Assembly (NCBI GenBank): GCA_013398955.1
Contig: VWPU01019131.1
Span: 1-64,000 of the forward strand
Source: Callaeas wilsoni
Lineage: Eukaryota > Chordata > Aves > Passeriformes > Callaeidae
Length of the DNA stretch: 64,000 nt
Reading direction: 5' to 3'
Below the pieces are notes generated by a model that saw only the letters and a program-made list of their open reading frames with translations, did not search any database and was not told the origin of the DNA. The position numbers were made by a program, and so were the translations under genes. Position 1 is the stretch's first letter; every line of letters starts with the position of its first letter. Of the stretch, positions 62,001-64,000 are shown piece after piece.

Positions 62001-62166
62001 CAAGTTACTTGTTCAGTGGCATACATCAAGGACTAACTGTCATGCTAAAATACCAAGCTAAAAGACAGACCTTATAAACCTAAAGTGAAGTAAATTAATA
62101 TTACCTTCAAAGCATAATCTTTGCCACTTCCAAGATCTTGAGCTTCATAGACAAAAGCAAAACCCC
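7930..62166 (-). CDS. GAK: GAK, cyclin-G-associated kinase / auxilin-2 (28 coding exons, 5' partial)
   Basis: GAK phosphorylates clathrin adaptor subunits and, through its J domain, recruits HSC70 to uncoat clathrin vesicles in the cytoplasm and trans-Golgi region. I joined 28 exons by splice sites and frame: all introns are GT-AG, all phases agree, and there are 1,279 codons before the TGA at 7930-7932. Numbering here counts the split glycine at the first visible exon as residue 1 (about residue 49 of the mammalian protein). Order of domains: kinase 1-280, linker, PTEN-like and C2 about 345-680, adaptor- and clathrin-binding region about 710-1135, J domain about 1138-1279. Mammalian GAK is about 1,311 residues, so this gene is near full length apart from the missing first 48 or so. 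Auxilin (DNAJC6) is excluded because it has no kinase domain. Very sure of identity; exon borders could shift only where noted. Confidence 0.97.
8032..9628 (-). other. GAK: GAK last intron
   Basis: 1.6-kb intron between the HPDK exon and the terminal exon. GT-AG borders. Nothing recognised inside; sequence is AT-rich and appears unique. Confidence 0.85.
9629..9805 (-). CDS. GAK: GAK exon: J-domain core with HPDK
   Basis: 177-nt phase-0 exon encoding residues 1188-1246, [20 protein letters not shown], then [20 protein letters not shown] and [13 protein letters not shown]. The HPDK motif, needed to stimulate HSC70 ATPase, is intact and forms the last four codons of the exon. Acceptor TTTTCCCAG, donor AAG|GTGAGT. 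Confidence 0.97.
9806..10934 (-). other. GAK: GAK intron within the J domain
   Basis: 1.1-kb intron between the two main J-domain exons. AT-rich; I see no repeat or RNA gene in it. Confidence 0.85.
10935..11083 (-). CDS. GAK: GAK exon: J-domain start
   Basis: 149-nt exon encoding residues 1138-1187, [20 protein letters not shown] then [13 protein letters not shown] and [20 protein letters not shown] leads into the auxilin-type J domain. Acceptor TTTCATAG, donor AAG|GTTTGT. Confidence 0.95.
11084..12480 (-). other. GAK: GAK intron containing a CR1 fragment
   Basis: 1.4-kb intron before the J-domain start. It holds a short CR1 3'-end fragment (about 11550-11720); the rest is unremarkable. Confidence 0.85.
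11550..11720 (-). mobile_element. CR1 LINE 3'-end fragment
   Basis: The plus strand reads like the reverse complement of an avian CR1 3' end: a degraded gtagaataactgaattctga, then cctctggatgttatctagtc, caacccccactcaaagcagg and gtccttgtccagctgaggt. So the element lies in minus orientation, truncated and diverged. Identified from memory of CR1 consensus; limits are approximate. Confidence 0.75.
12481..12693 (-). CDS. GAK: GAK exon: region before the J domain
   Basis: 213-nt exon encoding residues 1067-1137, Ser/Gln/Lys-rich, ending [20 protein letters not shown] then SFG. The [18 protein letters not shown] block is highly conserved just ahead of the J domain. Acceptor TTGTTAG, donor TTTG|GTAAGT. 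Confidence 0.95.
12694..15307 (-). other. GAK: GAK intron, nothing recognised
   Basis: 2.6-kb intron before the [10 protein letters not shown] exon. A slightly GC-richer patch lies near 13190-13400, but I cannot assign it to a repeat family. No supported gene or RNA inside. Confidence 0.8.
15308..15427 (-). CDS. GAK: GAK exon: FDPFADL motif
   Basis: 120-nt exon encoding residues 1027-1066: a Ser/Gln-rich stretch, then [25 protein letters not shown] is another AP2-type motif and is conserved with mammals (NPDPFADL). Acceptor TATTATGCAG, donor CCAG|GTAAGA. Confidence 0.93.
15428..15754 (-). other. GAK: GAK short intron
   Basis: 327-nt intron between the PDLLSGW and FDPFADL exons, with good GT-AG borders and nothing else seen. 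Confidence 0.85.
15755..15889 (-). CDS. GAK: GAK exon: PDLLSGW motif
   Basis: 135-nt exon encoding residues 982-1026, [20 protein letters not shown] and [17 protein letters not shown] corresponds to the NPDLLGGW motif of the mammalian protein. Acceptor TTCTGTAG, donor GAAG|GTATTA. It follows the second largest intron (6.7 kb). Confidence 0.93.
19790..20050 (+). mobile_element. CR1 LINE 3' fragment, plus orientation
   Basis: Decayed 3' end of the CR1 reverse-transcriptase frame. The DNA reads gttgcccagtggaaggacaa, gcacaaactgaaacacaggg, ctccaacactggcataggtt, gcccagc, then catggtcctgaac and a tail like ccctgctttgagca and gtctccagaggtcc. All are close to avian CR1. It has mutations and lacks the typical terminal ATTCTATG repeats. 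Confidence 0.85.
20060..20860 (-). mobile_element. CR1 LINE 3' fragment, minus orientation
   Basis: About 800 bp of CR1 3' end, 5'-truncated. The minus strand encodes recognisable pieces of the CR1 pol C-terminus: [20 protein letters not shown] and, after a frame change, [20 protein letters not shown]. The middle ([14 protein letters not shown]) is out of frame with CR1 pol, so the long open frame at 20349-20858 is a relic and not a gene. The 3' end is at the left, near 20060, abutting the plus-oriented copy. Confidence 0.9.
21270..21840 (+). repeat. Probable interspersed repeat, resembling CR1 5' region
   Basis: A GC-richer block with degenerate repeated phrases such as gcagcctgtggaggacccta, ccctatggagacccacgtt and cctgtgggaaggg, plus ggttcctggcaggacctgca. 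These resemble the short repeated units in the 5' untranslated part of avian CR1 elements as I remember them. Family and limits need a repeat-library check. It lies 400 bp beyond the CR1 3' fragments but need not belong to the same insertion. Confidence 0.5.
22580..22750 (-). CDS. GAK: GAK exon: DPFDPF adaptor-binding motifs
   Basis: 171-nt exon encoding residues 925-981, starting [20 protein letters not shown] and then DLFGDFLNP and SDFLNL. Two adjacent DPF motifs are the type that binds the AP2 alpha-appendage; PDLFGDFL and DFLNL are clathrin/adaptor-type short motifs. Acceptor TTTTTTAG, donor TTAG|GTAAGT. Confidence 0.94.
22751..23192 (-). other. GAK: GAK intron after the microexon
   Basis: 442-nt intron between the 27-nt microexon and the DPFDPF exon. 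Nothing else recognised. Confidence 0.75.
23193..23219 (-). CDS. GAK: GAK 27-nt microexon ([10 protein letters not shown])
   Basis: A 27-nt exon with acceptor TTTCTGCCCCAG and donor AATG|GTAGTA. The exon before ends in a single G and the exon after starts with CC, so including it gives [10 protein letters not shown] before DPFDPF, and skipping it gives a single Ala with no frame change. It has good splice sites and a fitting phase on both sides, but it is too short to be sure from sequence alone. I do not recall an obvious mammalian counterpart. Confidence 0.72.
23220..24772 (-). other. GAK: GAK intron before the microexon, with twin hairpins
   Basis: 1.55-kb intron between the large acidic exon and the microexon. 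It holds the AT-rich double hairpin at 24118-24205 about 900 bp from the microexon. No repeat family recognised. Confidence 0.75.
24118..24205. repeat. Two adjacent perfect inverted repeats (hairpins), AT-rich
   Basis: First hairpin: arms 24118-24129 (ttaaataccaaa) and 24136-24147, 12 bp perfect, 6-nt loop. Second: arms 24175-24187 (tttaaagagaaag) and 24193-24205, 13 bp perfect, 5-nt loop. The 27 bp between are made of repeated tttaatattta-like units. Symmetrical, so either strand can fold. Confidence 0.85.
24773..25234 (-). CDS. GAK: GAK exon: large acidic exon with DLL-type clathrin motifs
   Basis: The largest exon (462 nt), residues 762-915. It is acidic and Ser-rich ([20 protein letters not shown]) and then carries DLLGL, NADLL and GDLLGQ motifs. 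DLL-type motifs are known clathrin-terminal-domain or adaptor ligands in auxilin and GAK; their function here is inferred. The acceptor CTATTCCAG sits next to an almost pure pyrimidine run on the coding strand (plus-strand purines at 25243-25280). Donor TCAG|GTATGT. Confidence 0.94.
25235..26012 (-). other. GAK: GAK intron with long pyrimidine tract
   Basis: 778-nt intron before the large acidic exon. Apart from the 38-nt tract next to the acceptor it shows nothing notable. Confidence 0.85.
25243..25280 (+). repeat. A-rich purine tract, acceptor pyrimidine tract on the gene strand
   Basis: Runs of A broken by single G over 38 bp. On the GAK strand this is a T-rich tract ending at the TATTCCAG acceptor of the 462-nt exon. 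A length-variable simple repeat. Confidence 0.9.
26013..26171 (-). CDS. GAK: GAK exon: start of disordered adaptor-binding region
   Basis: 159-nt exon encoding residues 709-761: [20 protein letters not shown], then a Ser/Thr/acidic stretch and [22 protein letters not shown] is nearly the mammalian sequence; the rest is low complexity, as in other vertebrates. Acceptor TTTTGTAG, donor AAAG|GTACAG. Confidence 0.94.
26172..28035 (-). other. GAK: GAK intron, nothing recognised
   Basis: 1.9-kb AT-rich intron following the last C2 exon. No repeat family or RNA gene seen. Confidence 0.8.
28036..28229 (-). CDS. GAK: GAK exon: end of C2 domain
   Basis: 194-nt exon encoding residues 644-708, [20 protein letters not shown] then [11 protein letters not shown] and [20 protein letters not shown]. 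It completes the C2 domain and leads into the disordered region. Acceptor CTTTACAG, donor TTTG|GTAATG. Confidence 0.95.
28230..28534 (-). other. GAK: GAK short intron in the C2 domain
   Basis: 305-nt intron splitting a Lys codon (AA|G). Nothing else seen. Confidence 0.85.
28535..28614 (-). CDS. GAK: GAK exon: C2 domain, small exon
   Basis: 80-nt exon encoding residues 618-643, [20 protein letters not shown] and [16 protein letters not shown] is a conserved C2 strand pair. Acceptor TTCCAACAG, donor AA|GTATGT. The split Lys codon is completed in the next exon. Confidence 0.95.
28615..30954 (-). other. GAK: GAK intron with a CR1 fragment
   Basis: 2.3-kb intron in the C2 coding region. It holds a CR1 piece at about 29480-29720. 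An open frame at 30340-30702 on the plus strand is AT-rich chance sequence. Confidence 0.8.
29480..29720 (+). mobile_element. CR1 LINE internal fragment, plus orientation
   Basis: The stretch with ccccctattcagcaccagtg, gtgtccagtgctgggctcct and tagtacaagagaggcatgga matches the CR1 pol segment around YSAL..PHLEYCVQFWAPQYK. It is truncated on both sides and diverged; the right end is vague. Confidence 0.75.
30955..31072 (-). CDS. GAK: GAK exon: C2 domain
   Basis: 118-nt exon encoding residues 578-617: [20 protein letters not shown], then [19 protein letters not shown]. This is the C2 beta-sandwich core. Acceptor CCTTTAG, donor AAG|GTAATG. Confidence 0.95.
31073..31638 (-). other. GAK: GAK intron in the C2 region
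   Basis: 566-nt intron. A GC-richer patch at 31230-31510 contains a 110-codon plus-strand open frame without similarity that I recognise; probably not coding. Confidence 0.75.
31639..31833 (-). CDS. GAK: GAK exon: end of PTEN-like domain and C2 start
   Basis: 195-nt exon encoding residues 513-577, [20 protein letters not shown] onward through [24 protein letters not shown] and EYDKM. It joins the phosphatase-like fold to the first strands of the C2 domain, which binds phosphoinositide membranes. Acceptor TTTTGGCAG, donor AA|GTAAGT. Confidence 0.95.
31834..32765 (-). other. GAK: GAK intron, nothing recognised
   Basis: 932-nt AT-rich intron between the P-loop exon and the next. No repeat or RNA gene recognised. 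Confidence 0.8.
32766..32899 (-). CDS. GAK: GAK exon: degenerate phosphatase P-loop
   Basis: 134-nt exon encoding residues 469-512, [20 protein letters not shown] and then [10 protein letters not shown]. With the preceding HCL the P-loop reads HCLDGRAAS. An active Cys-phosphatase needs Arg six residues after Cys; here that position is Ala and the Arg sits at +4, so the domain should be catalytically dead, as known for auxilin and GAK. The acceptor TTTCCTAG follows a run of 16 T on the coding strand. Donor AAAG|GTACTG. Confidence 0.94.
32900..34661 (-). other. GAK: GAK intron splitting the P-loop
   Basis: 1.8-kb intron that separates VHCL from DGRAAS. Near its acceptor is a run of 16 A on the plus strand (32905-32920), the pyrimidine tract of that splice site. 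Otherwise nothing recognised. Confidence 0.85.
34662..34784 (-). CDS. GAK: GAK exon: PTEN-like domain, P-loop start
   Basis: 123-nt phase-0 exon encoding residues 428-468, [20 protein letters not shown] through [12 protein letters not shown] is the start of the phosphatase P-loop; the loop continues in the next exon as DGRAAS. Acceptor CATTGCAG, donor CTT|GTAAGA. In mammals the last residue is Met rather than Leu. Confidence 0.93.
35104..35128 (+). repeat. (CAA)n microsatellite
   Basis: About eight tandem CAA units, uninterrupted. Confidence 0.95.
35795..36377 (+). mobile_element. Solo endogenous retrovirus LTR, plus orientation
   Basis: A block of about 583 bp beginning TGTGTGCTGGTTTCAGCTGG and ending AAATCACAACA. 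It resembles a common bird LTR I know: gctgataacacagggatgtt, ggggtgcacaagaagctggg, a CATAAAGCC box near 36062 and an ATTAAA poly(A) signal at 36249-36254. Flanks cagcaa and ctgcaa (5 of 6 equal) may be an aged target-site duplication. No internal viral genes remain. It lies antisense to GAK. Family name not certain. Confidence 0.85.
38407..38555 (-). CDS. GAK: GAK exon: PTEN-like domain core
   Basis: 149-nt exon encoding residues 378-427, [20 protein letters not shown] and then [20 protein letters not shown]. This is the conserved MSFPAEG...NN..DV core of the tensin-type phosphatase fold. Acceptor TGTCTTCAG. The donor is AGG|GTGTGT, a weaker donor than the GTAAG/GTGAG types elsewhere in the gene. 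Confidence 0.94.
38642..38691 (-). CDS. GAK: GAK exon: PTEN-like domain, short exon
   Basis: 50-nt exon encoding residues 361-378, [18 protein letters not shown] with both end codons split. It matches the [11 protein letters not shown] motif shared by auxilin, GAK and PTEN. Only an 86-nt intron separates it from the next exon, the shortest intron in the gene. Acceptor CTCTTTCAG, donor GCTG|GTATGA. Confidence 0.94.
39150..39154. other. Target-site duplication, left copy
   Basis: TAGAG directly next to the LTR end; identical to 39688-39692 on the other side. Confidence 0.85.
39155..39687 (-). mobile_element. Solo LTR with 5-bp target-site duplication TAGAG
   Basis: A GC-rich 533-bp block with LTR structure on the minus strand. 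It starts TGTTGAG and ends CTTAACA (terminal inverted repeat TGTT(G/A)AG), with a TATAAAAG box (plus 39466-39472) and an ATTAAA poly(A) signal (plus 39388-39393) about 75 bp downstream. It is flanked by identical 5-bp copies TAGAG at 39150-39154 and 39688-39692. A 5-bp duplication suggests an ERVL-like element. It is in the sense direction relative to GAK, so its poly(A) signal could act on GAK transcripts. The short open frames inside it are not genes. Confidence 0.88.
39688..39692. other. Target-site duplication, right copy
   Basis: TAGAG directly after the LTR's CAACA end; matches the left copy. Confidence 0.85.
41790..41985 (+). mobile_element. CR1 LINE 3'-end fragment, plus orientation
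   Basis: Reads ggaggcctacaagaaagctg, gagagggactttttacatg, ggtctagttgaaggtgcccc, tgcccattg and ends with ccatttgattctatgaaat. This is the typical avian CR1 3' end with the terminal ATTCTATG motif, and a large internal deletion compared with what I remember of the consensus. Confidence 0.85.
42760..43150. repeat. GC-richer block with tandem tgttgctct, origin unknown
   Basis: A stretch GC-richer than its surroundings, with about three tandem copies of tgttgctct at 43011-43038 and a CATAAAAACC box near 42790. It begins near tgtaacct and ends near aggttatgaca, a weak terminal inverted repeat, but has no matching flanking duplication. It may be a decayed LTR; not resolved. Confidence 0.35.
45490..45845 (-). 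mobile_element. Probable solo LTR, minus orientation
   Basis: The phrases ggggctacacccaaaaatgg, gatgggtcacatcatac, cttttataagtttggtccat and ggcctagagaggaattgttg resemble a bird LTR I remember. On the minus strand there is a TTATAAAAG box (near 45635) and an AATAAA signal (near 45548), in the right order. Ends and target-site duplication were not found, so limits are approximate. Confidence 0.65.
46846..46969 (-). CDS. GAK: GAK exon: entry to the PTEN-like domain
   Basis: 124-nt exon encoding residues 320-360: a short linker, then [20 protein letters not shown] and [10 protein letters not shown]. The [17 protein letters not shown] segment is the hallmark N-terminal stretch of the auxilin/GAK tensin-type domain. 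Acceptor ACTCTAG, donor AA|GTGAGT, with a T-rich intron stretch just after the donor. Confidence 0.95.
46970..49162 (-). other. GAK: GAK intron, nothing certain
   Basis: 2.2-kb intron in the linker. A GC-richer patch (about 47930-48160) has an open minus-strand frame of 94 codons, judged to be chance. No repeat recognised. Confidence 0.75.
49163..49274 (-). CDS. GAK: GAK exon: linker after kinase domain
   Basis: 112-nt exon encoding residues 283-319, [15 protein letters not shown] followed by a Ser/Thr/Asn-rich stretch ending [16 protein letters not shown] matches the start of the linker in mammalian GAK. After that the sequence is unlike the Pro/Gly-rich mammalian stretch, which fits a disordered, fast-changing linker. 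Acceptor CTCCTCAG, donor GCAG|GTATGT. Confidence 0.92.
49275..49828 (-). other. GAK: GAK intron after the kinase domain
   Basis: 554-nt intron between the last kinase exon and the linker exon; nothing recognised. Confidence 0.8.
49829..49941 (-). CDS. GAK: GAK exon: end of kinase domain
   Basis: 113-nt exon encoding residues 245-282: [20 protein letters not shown] and then [21 protein letters not shown] with its Arg is the conserved alpha-H/I motif that closes the kinase fold. Acceptor TTTTTTTAG, donor GAG|GTAAAA. Confidence 0.95.
49942..50539 (-). other. GAK: GAK intron in the kinase C-lobe
   Basis: 598-nt AT-rich intron that splits an Arg codon (C|GC). Nothing recognised. Confidence 0.8.
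50540..50675 (-). CDS. GAK: GAK exon: kinase C-lobe
   Basis: 136-nt exon encoding residues 200-244, starting [20 protein letters not shown] and running to YSVFHDLI with a split arginine. This is the alpha-F to alpha-G part of the C-lobe. Acceptor CTCTGTAG, donor ATTC|GTAAGT. A CR1 fragment begins only about 27 bp upstream of the acceptor. Confidence 0.95.
50702..50995 (-). mobile_element. CR1 LINE 3'-end fragment, minus orientation
   Basis: The plus strand reads agaatcatggagtcatttag, gctggaaaagac, ccaagtccagcactaaacca, tgtccctcag, cctaaatctccccttgtgca and cttgaggccatttcctcttg, the reverse complement of an avian CR1 3' end. Well preserved over about 290 bp. Its 3' end lies only about 27 bp upstream of the acceptor of the ALGCILYLL exon, so it overlaps the usual branch-point zone. 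Confidence 0.9.
52744..52801 (+). other. G-run tract, possible G-quadruplex
   Basis: Runs of three to four G at 52744, 52756, 52773, 52782, 52794 and 52799. The last four are separated by 5, 8 and 1 nt, close to a canonical quadruplex pattern. It is on the strand that is the template for GAK transcription. Confidence 0.6.
54725..54814 (-). CDS. GAK: GAK exon: kinase P+1 loop (TPEMID)
   Basis: 90-nt phase-0 exon encoding residues 170-199, [20 protein letters not shown] and onward to EKQDIW. RTPEMID takes the place of the APE motif, as usual in this kinase family, and DIW is the conserved alpha-F start. Acceptor TTCTGCAG, donor TGG|GTAAGA. Confidence 0.95.
54815..55931 (-). other. GAK: GAK intron in the kinase activation segment
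   Basis: 1.1-kb intron. Overlapping plus-strand open frames at 55258-55745 show no similarity I recognise and are judged chance. Confidence 0.8.
55932..56057 (-). CDS. GAK: GAK exon: kinase DFG and activation segment
   Basis: 126-nt phase-0 exon encoding residues 128-169, starting [20 protein letters not shown]. The metal-binding Asp of DFG is residue 143 (D191 in human), so the kinase has its key catalytic residues (K21, D125, D143). The rest of the exon covers the activation segment ([18 protein letters not shown]), which in Numb-associated kinases carries a characteristic extra helix. Donor GAG|GTGAGA. Confidence 0.96.
56058..58308 (-). other. GAK: GAK intron between HRDLK and DFG exons
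   Basis: 2.25-kb intron. It has an A-rich purine tract (57246-57270, repeated aaaag units). Nothing else recognised. Confidence 0.8.
58309..58451 (-). CDS. GAK: GAK exon: kinase catalytic loop (HRDLK)
   Basis: 143-nt exon encoding residues 80-127, from [14 protein letters not shown] to the catalytic loop IIHRDLK. The Asp of HRD (residue 125, D173 in human numbering) is the catalytic base and is present. The exon ends exactly after HRDLK with donor AAG|GTACAT. Acceptor is CCTGCAG. Confidence 0.96.
58452..58880 (-). other. GAK: GAK short intron in the kinase hinge
   Basis: 429-nt intron splitting the glycine codon of CKG. Nothing else seen. Confidence 0.85.
58881..58995 (-). CDS. GAK: GAK exon: kinase N-lobe to hinge
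   Basis: 115-nt exon encoding residues 42-79: [17 protein letters not shown], then an acidic loop and [11 protein letters not shown], which includes the hinge (TELCKG). Two acceptor AGs are possible 13 nt apart. I chose the upstream one (start 58995, after TATCTCCAG) because only it restores KKLSG and keeps the frame from the preceding ATG. The downstream TTTCAG (start 58982) would delete those residues and break the phase. Donor AAAG|GTAAAC splits the glycine codon. Confidence 0.94.
58996..60820 (-). other. GAK: GAK intron in the kinase N-lobe
   Basis: 1.8-kb AT-rich intron; nothing recognised. Confidence 0.8.
60821..60880 (-). CDS. GAK: GAK exon: kinase alpha-C helix
   Basis: 60-nt exon in phase 0 encoding [20 protein letters not shown] (residues 22-41), the alpha-C helix segment of the kinase N-lobe. 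The Glu in IIQEV is the one expected to pair with the ATP-binding lysine. Acceptor TTTTTGACAG, donor ATG|GTATCC. The reading joins directly to KKLSGHPN in the next exon, as in the mammalian protein. Confidence 0.95.
60881..62104 (-). other. GAK: GAK intron after the ATP-lysine exon
   Basis: 1.2-kb AT-rich intron; nothing recognised. Confidence 0.8.
62105..62166 (-). CDS. GAK: GAK exon: glycine-loop end and ATP-binding lysine
   Basis: First GAK exon in the window (62 nt). It encodes residues 1-21, [20 protein letters not shown] followed by [10 protein letters not shown] is the second half of the glycine-rich loop, and the final Lys of ALK is the ATP-binding lysine (K69 in the human protein). 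The exon begins with two bases of a split glycine codon after a TTGTAG acceptor, so at least one more coding exon lies past 64000. The donor is AAG|GTAATA. The upstream intron happens to stay open in this frame (see findings). Confidence 0.95.
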
Positions 62167-64000
62167 CTACAAGAAGAAGGCACATTAAGTCAGTTTTAAT
62201 TTCAATATTCAGGTACGCCATTCTTTCTAGTCTAACAGAATCAATACATGGATTTGGATACATTCCTGAATGTAGCAAGAACACATTTTTCAGCATCTGG
62301 TCAAGATTGCTGGTTACCTGCACACAAGAGTTCAGATATTCTATTCTTTTCTTGTACATATGCCAGGAGCACACTGACTTTGTTACTTTCCAGCATTTTG
62401 TTAAGTCTGCATATGCAGATTTCTTACGATGCCACTTTTTTTTAAAGGTCCTTACAAAACCAAAACTCAGCACAGCCAATACTACCTGGTAATTTCAATT
62501 AAACTTTTTGGTATTACACTGCTAACACTCCGTATAAAAAACAGCAATAACCAAGAAAGATAAGTGTTAAACGTACACCTCTTATTTTCAAGATAATTGT
62601 CATGCTTCAGGCTTGGTATTAAAAGCAGCAAGCATTTTCAAGCACTGAAGCACACATACCAATAAGGGTAATATTGTTACTAAATTGCAATGCGTTATTC
62701 CATAAAATATTTTCCTTCCAACTCCTTCTGTCAAACTATTTTCTCAAACACCTCCCTTTGCTCAAGAACACTACGCAAACCTCACTTGACAGCAGAAGTT
62801 CAAGAGTACATAAGTAGCTTAAAACACGCATATTTACTACAGTGATTGCACCTTATTACCAAGTACTGAAATGCTAAACAGAATGAAGTTCATTAAACTT
62901 TGCAGATCTCCAGAGAAAAGCCAGTGGTATGCCTGGTTAATTCCTACTCCACTGCACCTGCCTTATAGACAATCCAACTGCTATGGCCTACAAGCTCACC
63001 TTTTACAACATGCCCTTCTCAAAACACCAGCTTCAAGTAAGTTTCCCATTCTGCCATTTCACTCTTTCAGCTGAACACAATTCAGCTCCATACAACTCAG
63101 CTCATTCCATGCAGTGTTTGGTTCACTACTACTGCAGCACTACAGCAGACACCACGTTTAATTCCATGGATTTTCTGGGATAACAAAGGAGTTAGAGCAT
63201 GTTGTGAAGGTACTTTTAATTTCTTTTTTTTTTAAGCCATCTGTTACTGGTGAAAACAATTCTTACATAAAAGGCAAAACTAGTCCTACTGCTTCATTCT
63301 TAATGGTTTGATGCTGACTCCCTGGAAGAAGCAGTCTATTAAAGCAGTTTTAATATACCCTCAGTTGGGACAAGTTTAGCGGCAAAACTTCTCCTCTGCC
63401 ACAACAGTTTACTCCAAGCCCTCTGACTAACATATTTTGCAAAACTTCAGAAAAAATAATTTTAAAATCACTTTCAACAAACCTTTACAGACAAACACCT
63501 GTACAGCAGACCTAACTGAGGCAAATGCTAAAACAGAAGTTAAGAGTAGAACAACTTCTAGGGGTATCTAAAGAATGTAATTACATTTGGGGTGTTTTCA
63601 CTCATTTTTTCCACTAATGTAAATGTTTGTAGACGGTTTTAAGACAGTTTTCTGAAGCTTTCTGTATCAGGAAAATCATCTTAGTATTCCCCCATAAAGA
63701 TCACCAGAGTAGAGATATGTACACACCCATCCCAGCTATTGCGCAGAGAGACAGGTTTTGCATTGCTGAAGCATTTCAGAACACAGCCCAAGCCTTCCAA
63801 AGTCATCTCAGACAGTATTTTCTGCTACAGAAACTACAGCAGAAGAAAACTGGGTTTATTTCTTTTCTGCAGACACAAGCTCTCACACATCAAGGCTCAC
63901 TACAGAGCACACCATCTCATGAAAATCAGGAACTAACTCTACTTCATTTGCTTTATTAGTGAGCACTCTACACTTATCCTTGCACCACCATAGGCCTCAG
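62167..64000 (-). other. GAK: GAK 5' intron, runs out of the window
   Basis: At least 1.8 kb of intron upstream of the first visible exon. No CpG-rich promoter or exon for the first 48 or so residues is present, so the gene start lies past 64000. The frame of the exon stays open back to about 62479 (see findings). Confidence 0.75.

Noticed and set aside
1..64000. CRISPR arrays, bacterial operons, tRNA or rRNA genes
   Set aside because: Looked for and not seen. The direct repeats present are simple repeats, transposon pieces or the single 31-bp pair.

Overview
The window is vertebrate nuclear DNA, almost certainly from a bird. It is AT-rich, its genes are split into short exons by long introns, it carries several CR1 LINE fragments, and it has solo LTRs of a kind I recognise from bird genomes. 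It holds one recognisable protein-coding gene, on the minus strand: GAK (cyclin-G-associated kinase, auxilin 2), a kinase that also acts as the clathrin-uncoating co-chaperone. I rebuilt 28 coding exons between 62166 and 7930. Every junction is GT-AG and every phase fits, giving 1,279 codons before the stop. The first 48 or so residues (exon 1 and the start of the glycine loop) lie beyond 64000. Homology statements rest on memory of the vertebrate family; no search was run.

Layout, in transcription order (high to low coordinates). The Numb-associated-type Ser/Thr kinase domain runs from 62166 to about 49829. A linker follows (49274-46846), then the PTEN-like inactive phosphatase domain and C2 domain (46969-28036). 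Next comes a long low-complexity region rich in clathrin- and adaptor-binding motifs (26171-12481), including a 27-nt microexon at 23193-23219. The C-terminal J domain is at 11083-7930, with its HPDK motif ending exactly at an exon border. Positions 1-7929 are the 3' UTR and downstream flank; no other gene is recognised there.

The introns hold repeats. CR1 fragments lie at about 11550-11720, 19790-20050 and 20060-20860 (these two have their 3' ends facing), 29480-29720, 41790-41985 and 50702-50995. Solo LTRs lie at 39155-39687 (perfect 5-bp target-site duplication), at 35795-36377, and probably at about 45490-45845. The window also has simple repeats, a pair of AT-rich hairpins (24118-24205), a G-rich tract (52744-52801) and a 31-bp exact direct repeat 2.9 kb apart in the downstream flank.

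The encoded protein fits GAK's known role. Its kinase domain acts on the clathrin adaptors AP1 and AP2, the PTEN-C2 module binds membrane phosphoinositides, the DPF/DLL motifs hold adaptors and clathrin, and the J domain recruits HSC70 to strip clathrin from vesicles. I found no clearly new biological system. The most notable items are the microexon, the intronic LTRs (two in the sense direction), the twin hairpins and the unexplained 31-bp repeat.
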